Assembly (NCBI RefSeq): GCF_009729415.1
Contig: NZ_MPKW01000001.1
Span: forward strand, 434,001-498,000
DNA: 64,000 nucleotides
Direction of reading: 5' to 3'
From: Mycolicibacterium sp. CBMA 234
GTDB lineage: Bacteria > Actinomycetota > Actinomycetes > Mycobacteriales > Mycobacteriaceae
Within the stretch, counting starts at the first letter, position 1; each line of letters opens with the position of its first letter. The translations under genes and the position numbers were made by a program. This document shows positions 33,287 through 42,579 of this stretch, piece by piece. Under the pieces are notes generated by a model. The model saw nothing but the letters and a program-made list of their open reading frames with translations. It searched no databases and had not been told where the DNA came from.

Positions 33287-34510
33287 GTGACGCGGGTGAA
33301 TCTCGACGCGAATACCGAATCGGTCAACGCGGCGATCGACACCGGCCTGCTGGCCGGGGCGGTCACGCTGGTGTGGCAGGACGGCGCGGTCCGGCAGGTC
33401 AACGCGCTCGGCCACCGCGACGTGGACGCGGGTCTGCCCATGGAGCGCGACACCGTGTTCCGCATCGCGTCGATGTCCAAGCCCGTCACGGTCGCGGCGG
33501 CTATGACGCTGGTCGACGAGGGCCGGCTGGCTCTGACCGACCCCATTGCTCAGTGGGTACCCGAGCTGGCGAACCCGCGCGTGATGACCAGCATCACCGG
33601 ATCGCTGGATCAGACGGTGCCCGCGCAGCGGCCGATCACCATCGAGGATCTGATGACCCACCGCGGCGGCCTGGCCTACGGGTTCACCGTCCCGCCGCCA
33701 CTGGGCAAGGCGTACAACAAGTTGCAGTCGCTGCAGGATCCCGACCGGTGGCTCGGCGAGCTCGGCCAACTGCCGCTGGCCCACCAGCCCGGTGACGCGT
33801 TGACCTACAGCCAGTCGACCGATGTGCTCGGCTTCCTACTGTCCCGCGTCGAGGGCATGCCGCTGCCAGATGTGTTGGCAGAACGCATCTTCGGGCCGCT
33901 GAACATGGTGGATACCGGTTTCGCAGTCACGCATTCCGGCCGGCGCCGGGCGGCGACCATGTACCAACTGGCACCCAATGGGGACACCCTGACGCTGCAG
34001 CCCGGAAAGATGGGGCCGCCTCAGGTGATGGCACCGACGTTCTGCGCCGGTGGCGGCGGACTGTGGTCGACTGTGGACGACTACCTGACTTTCGCGCGAA
34101 TGCTCCTCGCCGGCGGCGAGGTCGACGGCGTGCGGGTGCTGTCAGAGGAGTCGGTGCGGTCGATGCGCACCGACCGGTTGACCGCCGAGCAGAAGTCACA
34201 GCAGTTCCTGGGCGCTCCGTTCTGGCTCGGCCGCGGCTTCGGGCTGAACCTGTCACTGGTCACTGACGAGGCCAAGGCCACGCCGTTCTTCGGTCCGGGT
34301 GGCCCGGGCACCTTCAGCTGGCCGGGTGCATTCGGCACCTGGTGGCAGGCCGATCCGAATGCCAACCTGATCCTGATCTACCTGATCCAGAACCAGCCGG
34401 AGCTCAGCGTGGACGCCGCAGCCGCGGTCGCGGGCAACGCCTCCCAGGCCAAACTGCGTTCGGCGCGACCGAAATTCGTGAAGCGGACGTACCAGGCACT
34501 GGGCTTGTAA
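33287..34510 (+). CDS. Beta-lactamase-family serine hydrolase
   Basis: This 407-residue class C-like hydrolase has the catalytic SMSK at 62-65 and a YSQS motif (Tyr174) in place of YxN. No signal peptide is visible, so the enzyme is probably cytosolic and an esterase or peptidase rather than a beta-lactamase. A GGPG-containing loop near residue 330 may stand in for the KTG box. The GTG at 33287 is used; a second in-frame GTG nine bases later is possible. The gene abuts the convergent sulfatase gene with no base between the two stop codons. Confidence 0.82.
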   Translation: MTRVNLDANTESVNAAIDTGLLAGAVTLVWQDGAVRQVNALGHRDVDAGLPMERDTVFRIASMSKPVTVAAAMTLVDEGRLALTDPIAQWVPELANPRVMTSITGSLDQTVPAQRPITIEDLMTHRGGLAYGFTVPPPLGKAYNKLQSLQDPDRWLGELGQLPLAHQPGDALTYSQSTDVLGFLLSRVEGMPLPDVLAERIFGPLNMVDTGFAVTHSGRRRAATMYQLAPNGDTLTLQPGKMGPPQVMAPTFCAGGGGLWSTVDDYLTFARMLLAGGEVDGVRVLSEESVRSMRTDRLTAEQKSQQFLGAPFWLGRGFGLNLSLVTDEAKATPFFGPGGPGTFSWPGAFGTWWQADPNANLILIYLIQNQPELSVDAAAAVAGNASQAKLRSARPKFVKRTYQALGL

Positions 34511-36181
34511 CTAACCGGCCCGGGCCGCCGCGAGCCGCTGCATGTCGGCCATACCCTGCTCCTGGGCGTCGCGCATCCAGGTAGGCAGCGGCGCCCGCAA
34601 CTCGGGTAGCACCTCGTTGTCGAGCAGCCCCTGCAGTCGCACCTGCTTGGCGCTGCGGCCCGCCAGGTTGTCGAGTTCGTGTGCGCCCGAAGGCGATTCG
34701 TAGTCGTAGACCTCGAGGTCGACCTTGCGGGTGCGGTCGACGTCCATGCCGCCGGGCCGCCAGTACGAGTACTGGCCGAACTTGGCGTCGGGGGTCCGCA
34801 CCGCGACGATATGGCTGGGAGCCGACGTCGGAATGTTGGTGGGTACCGGTCCGCCACCGAACATCTTCTGCACCGCAGGCGATTTCATCAGCGTCGCCAT
34901 CTCCTCGACCGACATGTCATCGGTGGCGTGTGCCACCCAACGGCGGCCCGCAGCACCGGGATTCGCGGCGACGGCGGCGATGTCGCCACGCGCCTGCAGG
35001 TAACTGAACCGGCTGTCCGAGCGCCAGCCGTTGCCGCCGGCGCCGATCGTCATCAGCAGCGGCGCGATATCCACACTGGAGGTCAGTTGGCCGCGGTGCT
35101 CCCCCGGTTTGGGTGTCAGATGACCGGCCGGGTCGTGGATGTACAGCGGGACTCTGATGGACTCCTCGTAGATGGCCGCACCCTTGCCCCGCAGGCCATG
35201 CGAACCGGCGTACTCACCGTGGTCCGACGTGAATATCACGACGGTGTCGCGTTCGACGTCCGGCCGGGACGCCAACGTGTCCAATACCCGCCCGATCTGG
35301 GCATCGACCTGCTGGTGCAGCCACAGGTAGTTGTCCAGGCAGCGGGCCCACTGCGCCGCCATGTCCGGACCGGAATACGGCACGGGACCGGTCATCAGCG
35401 GCGACATGAAATTCATGTAGTCGATCTGCAGCTGCGGCTTGCCGCGCCGGCGCATGTCGTCGGGGTTCTCGAAGTTGACCGGCGTCCCGGAGAACACTTG
35501 TGGAACGTCGTCCGGCAGTGGGTTTCTCGGCCACCAGCAGATGTCGTGCGGGTTCACCAGCGACACGGTGGTGCACCACGGCCCGGTGCCGGCATGGTCG
35601 GCGAACCAGCCGTCGAACTGGTCGACGATGGTGTGGTCGACCTTCAGCCCCTGGTTCGGAGCGCCGTTCGGCGACGGGTATGTGCCACCCGAAAAGCCGT
35701 GTACGTCAAGGCCGTCGGGGGTGGTGTCGGCGGTCTGACCCAGGTGCCACTTGCCCCACCACCAGGTCCGGTAGCCCTGCTCGCGCAGCATGGTGCCCCA
35801 GGTCGGGAAACGTGGCGCCAGCGTGGATTCGCTGGGACCTTCGCCGGTGTACAGGCACCCGGTCTGGTGTGAGTACAGCCCGGTGGTCAGCACACCGCGC
35901 GATGGTGTGCACATGTTGGATGCCGAGTAGTGCGACTCGAAGGACACACTGCGCTGCCGCAGTCGATCCAGATTGGGCAGCAATTCGCCAAGCTGTTTGG
36001 CATCGGGAAACCACTGGGGCGCCCGCATCTGATCGACGATGATGACCAGGATGTTCGGCTTGCCTGCCGACTGCTCGCGCCCGGCCCGGTTCAGTAGCTG
36101 ATAGCCGCCGATTCCCGCCGCGGCGACACCCGCCGCCGCTGCCGTGCCTTTGAGAACTGTGCGCCGGTCGATATCCGCCAT
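34511..36181 (-). CDS. Tat-exported sulfatase, formylglycine type
   Basis: This 556-residue arylsulfatase-like enzyme has a twin-arginine start (DRRTVLKG) and an Ala-rich hydrophobic segment, so export by Tat is expected. The modification motif CTPSRGVLTTG (Cys91) is the CxPSR site converted to formylglycine. Metal-binding acids lie in NILVIIVDQMR and TSDHGEYAGSHG, and WWGKWHLGQ supplies conserved Lys/His. Long insertions and a large C-terminal region make it like choline-sulfatase/phosphonate-hydrolase relatives, but the substrate is unknown. A formylglycine-generating enzyme is not in the window. The two ends abut other genes tightly, so it is likely monocistronic. Confidence 0.85.
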   Translation of the reverse strand: MADIDRRTVLKGTAAAAGVAAAGIGGYQLLNRAGREQSAGKPNILVIIVDQMRAPQWFPDAKQLGELLPNLDRLRQRSVSFESHYSASNMCTPSRGVLTTGLYSHQTGCLYTGEGPSESTLAPRFPTWGTMLREQGYRTWWWGKWHLGQTADTTPDGLDVHGFSGGTYPSPNGAPNQGLKVDHTIVDQFDGWFADHAGTGPWCTTVSLVNPHDICWWPRNPLPDDVPQVFSGTPVNFENPDDMRRRGKPQLQIDYMNFMSPLMTGPVPYSGPDMAAQWARCLDNYLWLHQQVDAQIGRVLDTLASRPDVERDTVVIFTSDHGEYAGSHGLRGKGAAIYEESIRVPLYIHDPAGHLTPKPGEHRGQLTSSVDIAPLLMTIGAGGNGWRSDSRFSYLQARGDIAAVAANPGAAGRRWVAHATDDMSVEEMATLMKSPAVQKMFGGGPVPTNIPTSAPSHIVAVRTPDAKFGQYSYWRPGGMDVDRTRKVDLEVYDYESPSGAHELDNLAGRSAKQVRLQGLLDNEVLPELRAPLPTWMRDAQEQGMADMQRLAAARAG

Positions 36182-36255
36182 GGGGTCAGACTAGGAGCGA
36201 ATGCCGTGAGCGCGCTGAGAATACCGGGATCGGTCGCATCCCATAGGCTTTCGCC

Positions 36256-37464
36256 ATGGTGCAACCAACCGTGCTGATTAGCGGCGCTGGGGTCGCCGGA
36301 CCTGCGCTGGCCCATTGGCTGGCCGGCAGTGGTTACCGGGTGGTGATCGTCGAGGCGGCGCCGAACGTACGCCCCGGCGGGCAGACGGTCGACCTACGCG
36401 GCGCCGGCCGCGAGGTGGTCGACCGGATGGGGCTGCTGGAGGCGATGACCGAGCGGTGCCTGTTTCAACGCGGCATCGCCTGGGTGCGTTCCGATGGCAC
36501 CCGGCGTGCCGAGATGCCGGTCGAGGCGTTCGACGGCAACGGCATCGTCTCCACACTCGAAATACTGCGCGGCGACCTGACCGATGTGCTTTATCAGGCG
36601 ACCCGCGACGTCGCCGAATACCGCTTCGGCACGCGGATTTCCACGATCGAGCAGGACGAGGACGGTATCCGCGCCACCTTGTCCGACGGCAACGTCGTGG
36701 AGGCCGACCTGATCGTCGGCGCCGACGGCCCGCATTCCGCGGTGCGGCAGTTGGCATTTGGTCCGGAGGAACAGTTTGTCCGGCGGTTGGGCGGCTACAA
36801 CGCCTGGTTCACCGCGCCGGACACGGTCGGCCTGGACGGCTGGTACCTGATGTTCCAGGCCGCCGGCGGACTCAACGCGTCGCTGCGGCCGTCGCACGAT
36901 GCGGCGAGCGCCAAGGCCGGACTCGCTTTTCGGTCCGAACCGATCGAGTACGACCGCCGCGATTCAGACGCGCAACGGGCGCTGCTCGCCGAACGGTTCC
37001 GCGATGCCGGCTGGCACTGCGACGAACTGCTCAGTGCCGCAGCACAATCCGACGATTTCTATTTCGACGACTTCGTCCAGATTCACATGGACACCTGGAC
37101 GGCGGGCCGGGTCGCGTTGTGCGGCGACGCCGGCTACTGCGCGTCGCCACTTTCCGGGATGGGTACCAGCTTGGCCCTGGTCGGAGCGTACGTACTGGCT
37201 GGTGAACTCGGACCGGCCATGTCGCTCGACGCAGCCGGGATCGAGGCGGCATTGCGCCGCTACGAGGCTGTCATGCGGCCCTACGTCGACCGGTGTCAGG
37301 ACCTGCCCGGCGGCCTCGACGGATACGCGCCAATAACCGAACGCGACATCGCCCGCGGCGCAAGCGCGATGAAATGGGTGCAGCGCTGGCCGCTGCGGCC
37401 GTTCGCGGCTCGCAAGTGGTTCTCCACGGCCGAATCGATCGACCTACCGAATTACCGGTCGTGA
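36256..37464 (+). CDS. FAD-dependent aromatic-hydroxylase-type monooxygenase
   Basis: This group A flavoprotein monooxygenase has 402 residues: GXGXXG in LISGAGVAGPALAHWLA at the N-terminus, the DG motif VGADGPHSAVRQ near 155, and the GD motif GRVALCGDAGYCASPLSG near 290. Such enzymes hydroxylate aromatics or modify antibiotics (tetracycline or rifamycin relatives). The sequence does not name a substrate. Its 3' end overlaps the convergent AraC-family gene by 13 bases. Confidence 0.85.
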   Translation: MVQPTVLISGAGVAGPALAHWLAGSGYRVVIVEAAPNVRPGGQTVDLRGAGREVVDRMGLLEAMTERCLFQRGIAWVRSDGTRRAEMPVEAFDGNGIVSTLEILRGDLTDVLYQATRDVAEYRFGTRISTIEQDEDGIRATLSDGNVVEADLIVGADGPHSAVRQLAFGPEEQFVRRLGGYNAWFTAPDTVGLDGWYLMFQAAGGLNASLRPSHDAASAKAGLAFRSEPIEYDRRDSDAQRALLAERFRDAGWHCDELLSAAAQSDDFYFDDFVQIHMDTWTAGRVALCGDAGYCASPLSGMGTSLALVGAYVLAGELGPAMSLDAAGIEAALRRYEAVMRPYVDRCQDLPGGLDGYAPITERDIARGASAMKWVQRWPLRPFAARKWFSTAESIDLPNYRS

Positions 37465-38498
37465 GTCGGCGGATGCCCAGTCCATTTGCGGTAGGCCCGC
37501 CGAAACTCTCGTGGGTCGGTGAACCCCACTTCGGCGGCGATGGCGTGGATGGGCAGTGTCGTCTCGCGGACGAGATACCGTGCGCGCTCACTGCGCACCT
37601 TGTCGCGTAACGCGGCGAATTGCTGCCCTCCGGCGCCGAGCCGACGACGCAGGGTGCGGTCGGTGACGCCCAGCCGCTTGGCAATCTGCGCCATAGTGAG
37701 CGGCTCTCGCAGACTGTCCCGCAACATGGTTTCCACCGTATGCACCAGGTCATTCGGTTGGTCGTCCTTGCCCAGCATGTCGCGACAGGCCGCGACGGCG
37801 ACCGCGTGCGTCGCAGGATCGGCTCGCGGCATCGGGCGAGAGAGCATCCCCGCGGGGAGCGCCATCCTGTTGGCATCCGCGTTGAAAAAGACTGGGCAGC
37901 CGAAGAATTCGCGGTACCGATGCGCGTAGTCGGGCGCGGGATAGCTGACCTGGACATATTTCGGGGACAGACTCGGGTCTTCCAACACGGTCCGGAACGT
38001 CACCAACACACTGCAGAAGAGTTCTTCGCACAGAAACGGCAGTAGTTCCGGTTCCGGAGAGCGCTCGTAGGCACGTAGCGCGAAGCTCTCGCCGGCCAGT
38101 TCACCGTCCACATCCATCAGGCTGCCGGCCGATTGATGCAGTTCGATGCCGATTTGTATTGCCGCACCGAGGTTTTCGGCAGAACGGATGGCCAGGCCGA
38201 GGACCCCGAACGAGACGTACATATCGCGGGAACCGACGTCGATACCGAGGCCGCCACTCATCGCACGGACCGCGTGCCGCAACACAATCGCCGCCTGCCG
38301 GAACGACACCCGGGCGTCGGGCGAGGTTACCGCCTGCGCAGACAGGCCTGCGGCCGCGAGCCACCGCTGTGCGGGCAGTCCCGCACGTTCGGCGACCTCG
38401 ACGACGTTGATGAGTACCGACGTCGGGATGGACGCCACGCTTTCCCGATCAGGCCCCTGCACCCCGCCTCCCACCTGTTTGTCCGGTTTTCCCCCCAT
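37452..38498 (-). CDS. AraC-family transcriptional regulator
   Basis: This 348-residue regulator (from ATG at 38498) has an N-terminal arabinose-binding-like domain of the OruR/ArgR type and a C-terminal AraC DNA-binding domain with two helix-turn-helices (MAQIAKRLGVTDRTLRRRL, then IHAIAAEVGFTDPREFRRAY). The start is uncertain: a GTG at 38438, giving ASIPTSVLINVVEVAE, has a better-placed GGGAAA. It is divergent from the PLP-enzyme/aldonolactone/amidase operon with about 55 bases between, so it probably controls that operon. Confidence 0.82.
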   Translation of the reverse strand: MGGKPDKQVGGGVQGPDRESVASIPTSVLINVVEVAERAGLPAQRWLAAAGLSAQAVTSPDARVSFRQAAIVLRHAVRAMSGGLGIDVGSRDMYVSFGVLGLAIRSAENLGAAIQIGIELHQSAGSLMDVDGELAGESFALRAYERSPEPELLPFLCEELFCSVLVTFRTVLEDPSLSPKYVQVSYPAPDYAHRYREFFGCPVFFNADANRMALPAGMLSRPMPRADPATHAVAVAACRDMLGKDDQPNDLVHTVETMLRDSLREPLTMAQIAKRLGVTDRTLRRRLGAGGQQFAALRDKVRSERARYLVRETTLPIHAIAAEVGFTDPREFRRAYRKWTGHPPTHDR

Positions 38499-38553
38499 TG
38501 TGGTCGTCGATGCCCTCGTGCGCACCCACCGACATGGGGTTAGCTCCCGATCC

Positions 38554-39822
38554 ATGGTGTCGTCAATGCCGGTCGATCTGTCGGAGCCGCTTGCCGTCGA
38601 GGGGTCGTGGGCGCATCCGGCAACGTATTGGCCGGCATTGACCGACGCGACCTCGCATCTGGAAACGCCGCTGGCCGCCATCGACCTCGACGCATTGCGC
38701 CACAATGTGCACGACCTGCGCCGGCGCGCCTCTGGGACACCGATCAGAGTGGCGTCCAAGTCCGTTCGTTCGCGGCGGATCCTGGATGCCGTCACGGCCC
38801 TGGACGGCTACGCCGGCGTGCTGGCTTTCACCCTGCCCGAAGCGCTGTGGCTCGCCGCAGGCGACGACGAGCACCCACCGCAGCACGACGTCGTCGTCGG
38901 CTACCCGAGCGTCGACCGCGCCGCGATCGCGCGGCTGGCGTCGTCGCCGGAGTTGGCGGCCCGCGTGACGCTGATGGTCGACTCCCCTGCCCAACTCGAC
39001 TTGATCGACGCGGTCGCCGCACCCGATCGTCGCGAAGTGCTGCGGGTCTGCCTGGACCTCGACGCCTCGTGGCACGCACCCGGACTCGGGCATCTCGGAG
39101 TGCGGCGCTCGCCCGTCCATACCGCGGCACAAGCCCAGTCACTGGCGCGCAGCATCGCGGCCCGCCGCGGGTTTGCCTTGGTGGGCGTCATGTCCTACGA
39201 GGCCCAGATCGCCGGCGTCGGTGACGACGTGCCCGGCCAAGCTGCCCGGTCGCAGGTGATCCGGTGGATGCAACGACGGTCCAAGGACGAGCTCCTCGAA
39301 CGCCGCGGTCTCGCGGTGACCGCGGTGCGGGAGGTCGCGGACCTGGAGTTCGTGAACGGCGGCGGGACGGGCTCAATCGAGTACACCGCCTCCGATCCAG
39401 CGGTCACCGAAATCGCCGCCGGCAGTGGCCTTTTCGGCCCACATCTGTTCGACACGTATCGCGGGTTCCAGCCGGCACCGGCTGCCGCGTTCGCGCTGTC
39501 GGTGGTGCGCAAGCCCACCCCACATATCGCCACGGTGCTCGGCGGCGGCTGGATCGCTTCGGGCCCGCCGGCCCGGGATCGGGTGCCGCTGCCAGTCTGG
39601 CCGCAGGGATTGCGGCTACTGCCCGCGGAGATGGCCGGCGAGGTACAGACCCCGGTCAGCGGAAAGACCGCTGCTGCACTGGCCATTGGCGACCGGGTGT
39701 GGTTCCGCCACTGCAAAGCCGGCGAGCTCAGCGAGCACATCGACCGATTCATCTTGATTCACAGCGGAAAGGCCGTCGGGGACGCCCCCACCTACCGAGG
39801 CGAAGGGCAGACATTCCTATGA
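38554..39822 (+). CDS. D-threonine aldolase/D-serine dehydratase-like PLP enzyme (Rv1769-like)
   Basis: This fold-type III PLP enzyme has 422 residues. The N-terminal alanine-racemase-type barrel begins AAIDLDALRHNVHDLRRRA, with the PLP lysine Lys69 in IRVASKSVRSRR. The C-terminal domain contains the DSD1-type metal-binding His/Cys site, plausibly WFRHCKAGEL near the end. Relatives cleave or dehydrate D-beta-hydroxy amino acids. Rv1769 in M. tuberculosis looks like the counterpart. The start is chosen among clustered ATG/GTG codons because the frame upstream crosses the AraC gene. It overlaps the next gene as ATGA, so the two proteins are made together. Confidence 0.75.
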   Translation: MVSSMPVDLSEPLAVEGSWAHPATYWPALTDATSHLETPLAAIDLDALRHNVHDLRRRASGTPIRVASKSVRSRRILDAVTALDGYAGVLAFTLPEALWLAAGDDEHPPQHDVVVGYPSVDRAAIARLASSPELAARVTLMVDSPAQLDLIDAVAAPDRREVLRVCLDLDASWHAPGLGHLGVRRSPVHTAAQAQSLARSIAARRGFALVGVMSYEAQIAGVGDDVPGQAARSQVIRWMQRRSKDELLERRGLAVTAVREVADLEFVNGGGTGSIEYTASDPAVTEIAAGSGLFGPHLFDTYRGFQPAPAAAFALSVVRKPTPHIATVLGGGWIASGPPARDRVPLPVWPQGLRLLPAEMAGEVQTPVSGKTAAALAIGDRVWFRHCKAGELSEHIDRFILIHSGKAVGDAPTYRGEGQTFL

Positions 39823-41126
39823 CCGACCACCACTGGACCAACTGGGGCCGGTGCCAATCGGCGCAACCGACCGAAGTCCTGCGGCCCGCGACGGCCCAGG
39901 AGGTGTGCGACGTCGTCGCCCGAGCGAACGCGGCCGGCCGCCGGATCAAGGCGGTCGGGTCCGGACACAGCTTCACCAGCATCGCCGTCGCCCCCGACAT
40001 TCAGCTCGACCTCGGACGCCTCGCCGGAGTCGTCAGTGTCGACCGGGACCGGCGGCAGGTCACCGTCGGAGGCGGAACGCCGTTGTGGCAGTTGACGCAG
40101 CTATTGGCGTCGCATGGTCTGGCAATGGAGAACATGGGCGACATTGATCGCCAAACCATCTCCGGCGCCATATCGACCGGCACCCACGGCACCGGTTTGA
40201 CCTTCGGCGGGCTGGCCACCCAGGTGGTCGGGCTGACCTTGGTCGCAGGCAACGGCGAACTGGTCCGCATCGACGACCAGCAGAACCCCGAACTGCTCCC
40301 CGCCGCACGAGTTGGCTTGGGCGCGTTGGGAATCATCGTCGAGGCGACGCTGCAGTGCGTCCCCAGTTTCGCCATCCATGCGATGGAACGCGTCGAGCCG
40401 GTCGATGAGGTCCTGGCTGCCTTCGATGAACGGTGCACGCAGACAGACCATTTCGAGTTCTTCTGGTTCCCGCACACCCACGTCGCGTTCACCAAGGCGA
40501 ATATCCGGCTGCCCGCTTACACGCCGATCGAGCCGACCAGCCGAGTCTCGCAGTGGATCGAGGAGGAACTGGTCGAAAACGGCGTACTCGGTGCCATTTG
40601 CGCCGTCGGCAGCGCGCTCCCGGCCACAGTGCCGACCCTCAATCGCACCGTCACCCGGTTCCTGTCCGACCGCGACCACACCCAGCGCTCCGATCGGGTG
40701 TTCACCTCGCCGCGGAGGGTGCGTTTCCGCGAGATGGAGTACGCCGTGCCCTACGAGTCGCTCGGCGCCGCCTTCGATGACGTGCGCAACCTGCTCACCC
40801 AAAAGGGTTGGCGCATTGGATTTCCCATCGAGGTGCGCGCGGCCGCCGCCGACGAGAACTGGTTGTCCACCGCCCACGGACGCCGTAGCGCATACCTCGC
40901 CGTGCACCGATATGTGCGCGACGATCCCACGGAATATTTCACCGCGGTAGAGCAGATCATGCGCCGGCACGACGGTCGTCCGCATTGGGGCAAGATGCAC
41001 AACCGCACCGCTGCGGACTTGCGCGACAGCTACCCGCGGTTCGACGACTTCCTTGCCGTACGCGAAAAGCTCGACCCCGCGCGCACTTTCACCAACCAGT
41101 ACCTACAGACCGTGCTCGGAGATTGA
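39819..41126 (+). CDS. FAD-linked aldonolactone oxidoreductase (gulono/arabinono-lactone type)
   Basis: This 435-residue VAO-family flavoprotein has GSGHSFTSIA at 47-56, His50 being the residue that carries covalent flavin in some relatives. The PCMH FAD domain runs to about 180 and an ALO C-terminal domain ends with the family signature HWGKMHNRTA near 389. It resembles M. tuberculosis Rv1771 (L-gulono-1,4-lactone dehydrogenase). It would oxidise an aldonolactone; the electron acceptor may not be oxygen. It overlaps the PLP-enzyme gene by 4 bases and precedes the amidase by 8, giving one operon under the divergent AraC gene. Confidence 0.82.
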   Translation: MTDHHWTNWGRCQSAQPTEVLRPATAQEVCDVVARANAAGRRIKAVGSGHSFTSIAVAPDIQLDLGRLAGVVSVDRDRRQVTVGGGTPLWQLTQLLASHGLAMENMGDIDRQTISGAISTGTHGTGLTFGGLATQVVGLTLVAGNGELVRIDDQQNPELLPAARVGLGALGIIVEATLQCVPSFAIHAMERVEPVDEVLAAFDERCTQTDHFEFFWFPHTHVAFTKANIRLPAYTPIEPTSRVSQWIEEELVENGVLGAICAVGSALPATVPTLNRTVTRFLSDRDHTQRSDRVFTSPRRVRFREMEYAVPYESLGAAFDDVRNLLTQKGWRIGFPIEVRAAAADENWLSTAHGRRSAYLAVHRYVRDDPTEYFTAVEQIMRRHDGRPHWGKMHNRTAADLRDSYPRFDDFLAVREKLDPARTFTNQYLQTVLGD

Positions 41127-41134
41127 GACCACAC

Positions 41135-42550
41135 ATGACGACAATCCACGCTTTCAGCGATGACGCCCTCGGCGACCACGATGCCGTCACCCTGGCCCAG
41201 TTGGTCCGCGACCGCCAGGTCAGTCCGGAGGAATTGGCTGCCGCCGCAGCCGCTCGCGCCCAGTGCGTCGACCCTGAGTTGCACGCGGTGGCGTGCCAAC
41301 TACCGCCGCGCCACGGCACCAATCCGAACGCCGAATTGTTCGGCGTCCCAACCTTCATCAAGGACAACACCGACGTCGCGGGGCTGCCGACCACGCACGG
41401 TTCGGAGGCCTTCACCGCCCGGCCCGCGAAGAAGGACGGCGCCTACACCACGCAGTTCCTCAGTACCGGGATGACGCTGCTGGGCAAGACCCGCATGCCC
41501 GAATTCGGTTTCAACGCGTCCACGGAATACATGACCGAGGAGCCGGTGCGGAACCCGTGGCATCCCGAATACTCGGTAGGCGCTTCATCGGGCGGCTCGG
41601 CCGCCCTGGTCGCGGCAGGCGTCGTACCCATCGCCCACGCCAACGACGGCGGCGGCTCCATCCGCATTCCCGCCGCCTGCGCCGGGCTGGTCGGGCTCAA
41701 ACCCAGCCGAGGCCGCCATCGCGACGGCGAGCAAGTCAGTCACCTCCCCATCCACATGATCTCGGAGGGCGTCCTGACCCGGAGCGTTCGAGACACTGCC
41801 GCGTTCGTCGCCGCGTGCGAGAACCATTGGCGCAATCAGAAACTCGCGCCGATCGGACGAGTGTGCGGACCCGCCCAACGGAAGCTTCGGGTGGGCATGC
41901 TGATGGACAGTGTCACCGGAGAATCGGTCGACGGCCCCACTCGGGAGGCCGTCGAGCAGACAGCAGCTTTGTTGGAGGCCGCCGGGCATGTCGTCGAACC
42001 GATCACGCTGCCCGTCACCAGCCAGTTCGCCGACGACTTCGTCCAATATTGGGCCCTGTTGGCCGATCTCGCGGTCGGCACCGGCCGGTTGATCCTCGAC
42101 CGGTCCTTCGACGCCGCGAAGGCCGACGGCCTCAGCCTCGGCCTGCGGGCCCAACACCGACGCACCCTGCACCGCACACCCGGTGCGCTATTGCGCCTAC
42201 GCCGGGTCGCCGATCAGTACGCGCGGATGTTTGCGCGGCACGAAGTCGTGCTCTCACCGGTGCTTTCCCACACCACACCACGCATCGGCTACATCTCCCC
42301 GACGGTCGACTTCCCCGACCTCATCGACCGCCTCCGTCGATATGTCGCATACACCCCGCTCAACAACATCGCGGGTACCCCGGCGATATCCCTGCCCGCG
42401 GGCCTGTCCCCCGACGGTCTTCCGGTCGGCGTCCAACTGTCTGCCGCCTATGGCGACGAGCGCACCCTGCTCGAATTGGCCTTTCTATTGGAGGCCGAAC
42501 GGCCCTTCACACTGCTGAGTTCGAGCGAAACGTCCTCGCGCGCCACCTGA
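41135..42550 (+). CDS. Amidase-signature family hydrolase
   Basis: This 471-residue enzyme has the amidase Ser-Ser-Lys machinery: Lys76 in PTFIKDNTD, the cis-Ser in GASSGGSAALVAAG (about 151-152) and nucleophile Ser175 in DGGGSIRIPA. It hydrolyses an amide, possibly one produced or exposed by the two preceding enzymes. The ATG 8 bases after the previous stop is chosen over a frame running back through that gene. It ends 29 bases before the convergent flavoprotein gene. Confidence 0.85.
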   Translation: MTTIHAFSDDALGDHDAVTLAQLVRDRQVSPEELAAAAAARAQCVDPELHAVACQLPPRHGTNPNAELFGVPTFIKDNTDVAGLPTTHGSEAFTARPAKKDGAYTTQFLSTGMTLLGKTRMPEFGFNASTEYMTEEPVRNPWHPEYSVGASSGGSAALVAAGVVPIAHANDGGGSIRIPAACAGLVGLKPSRGRHRDGEQVSHLPIHMISEGVLTRSVRDTAAFVAACENHWRNQKLAPIGRVCGPAQRKLRVGMLMDSVTGESVDGPTREAVEQTAALLEAAGHVVEPITLPVTSQFADDFVQYWALLADLAVGTGRLILDRSFDAAKADGLSLGLRAQHRRTLHRTPGALLRLRRVADQYARMFARHEVVLSPVLSHTTPRIGYISPTVDFPDLIDRLRRYVAYTPLNNIAGTPAISLPAGLSPDGLPVGVQLSAAYGDERTLLELAFLLEAERPFTLLSSSETSSRAT

Positions 42551-42579
42551 GCTATCGACAACGCCGAGGGTTTCGGCCC

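Noticed and set aside
33287..34510. Calling the SMSK hydrolase a true beta-lactamase
   Set aside because: No signal peptide, YSQS instead of YxN and no clear KTG box; it fits the esterase/peptidase side of the family.
34508..34513. A hidden gene or terminator between the serine hydrolase and the sulfatase
   Set aside because: The two stop codons directly abut; there is no intergenic sequence, and neither 3' end shows a strong hairpin.
36256..37464. Calling the FAD monooxygenase a tetracycline- or rifampicin-inactivating enzyme
   Set aside because: The GXGXXG, DG and GD motifs are shared by all group A monooxygenases; nothing visible fixes the substrate.
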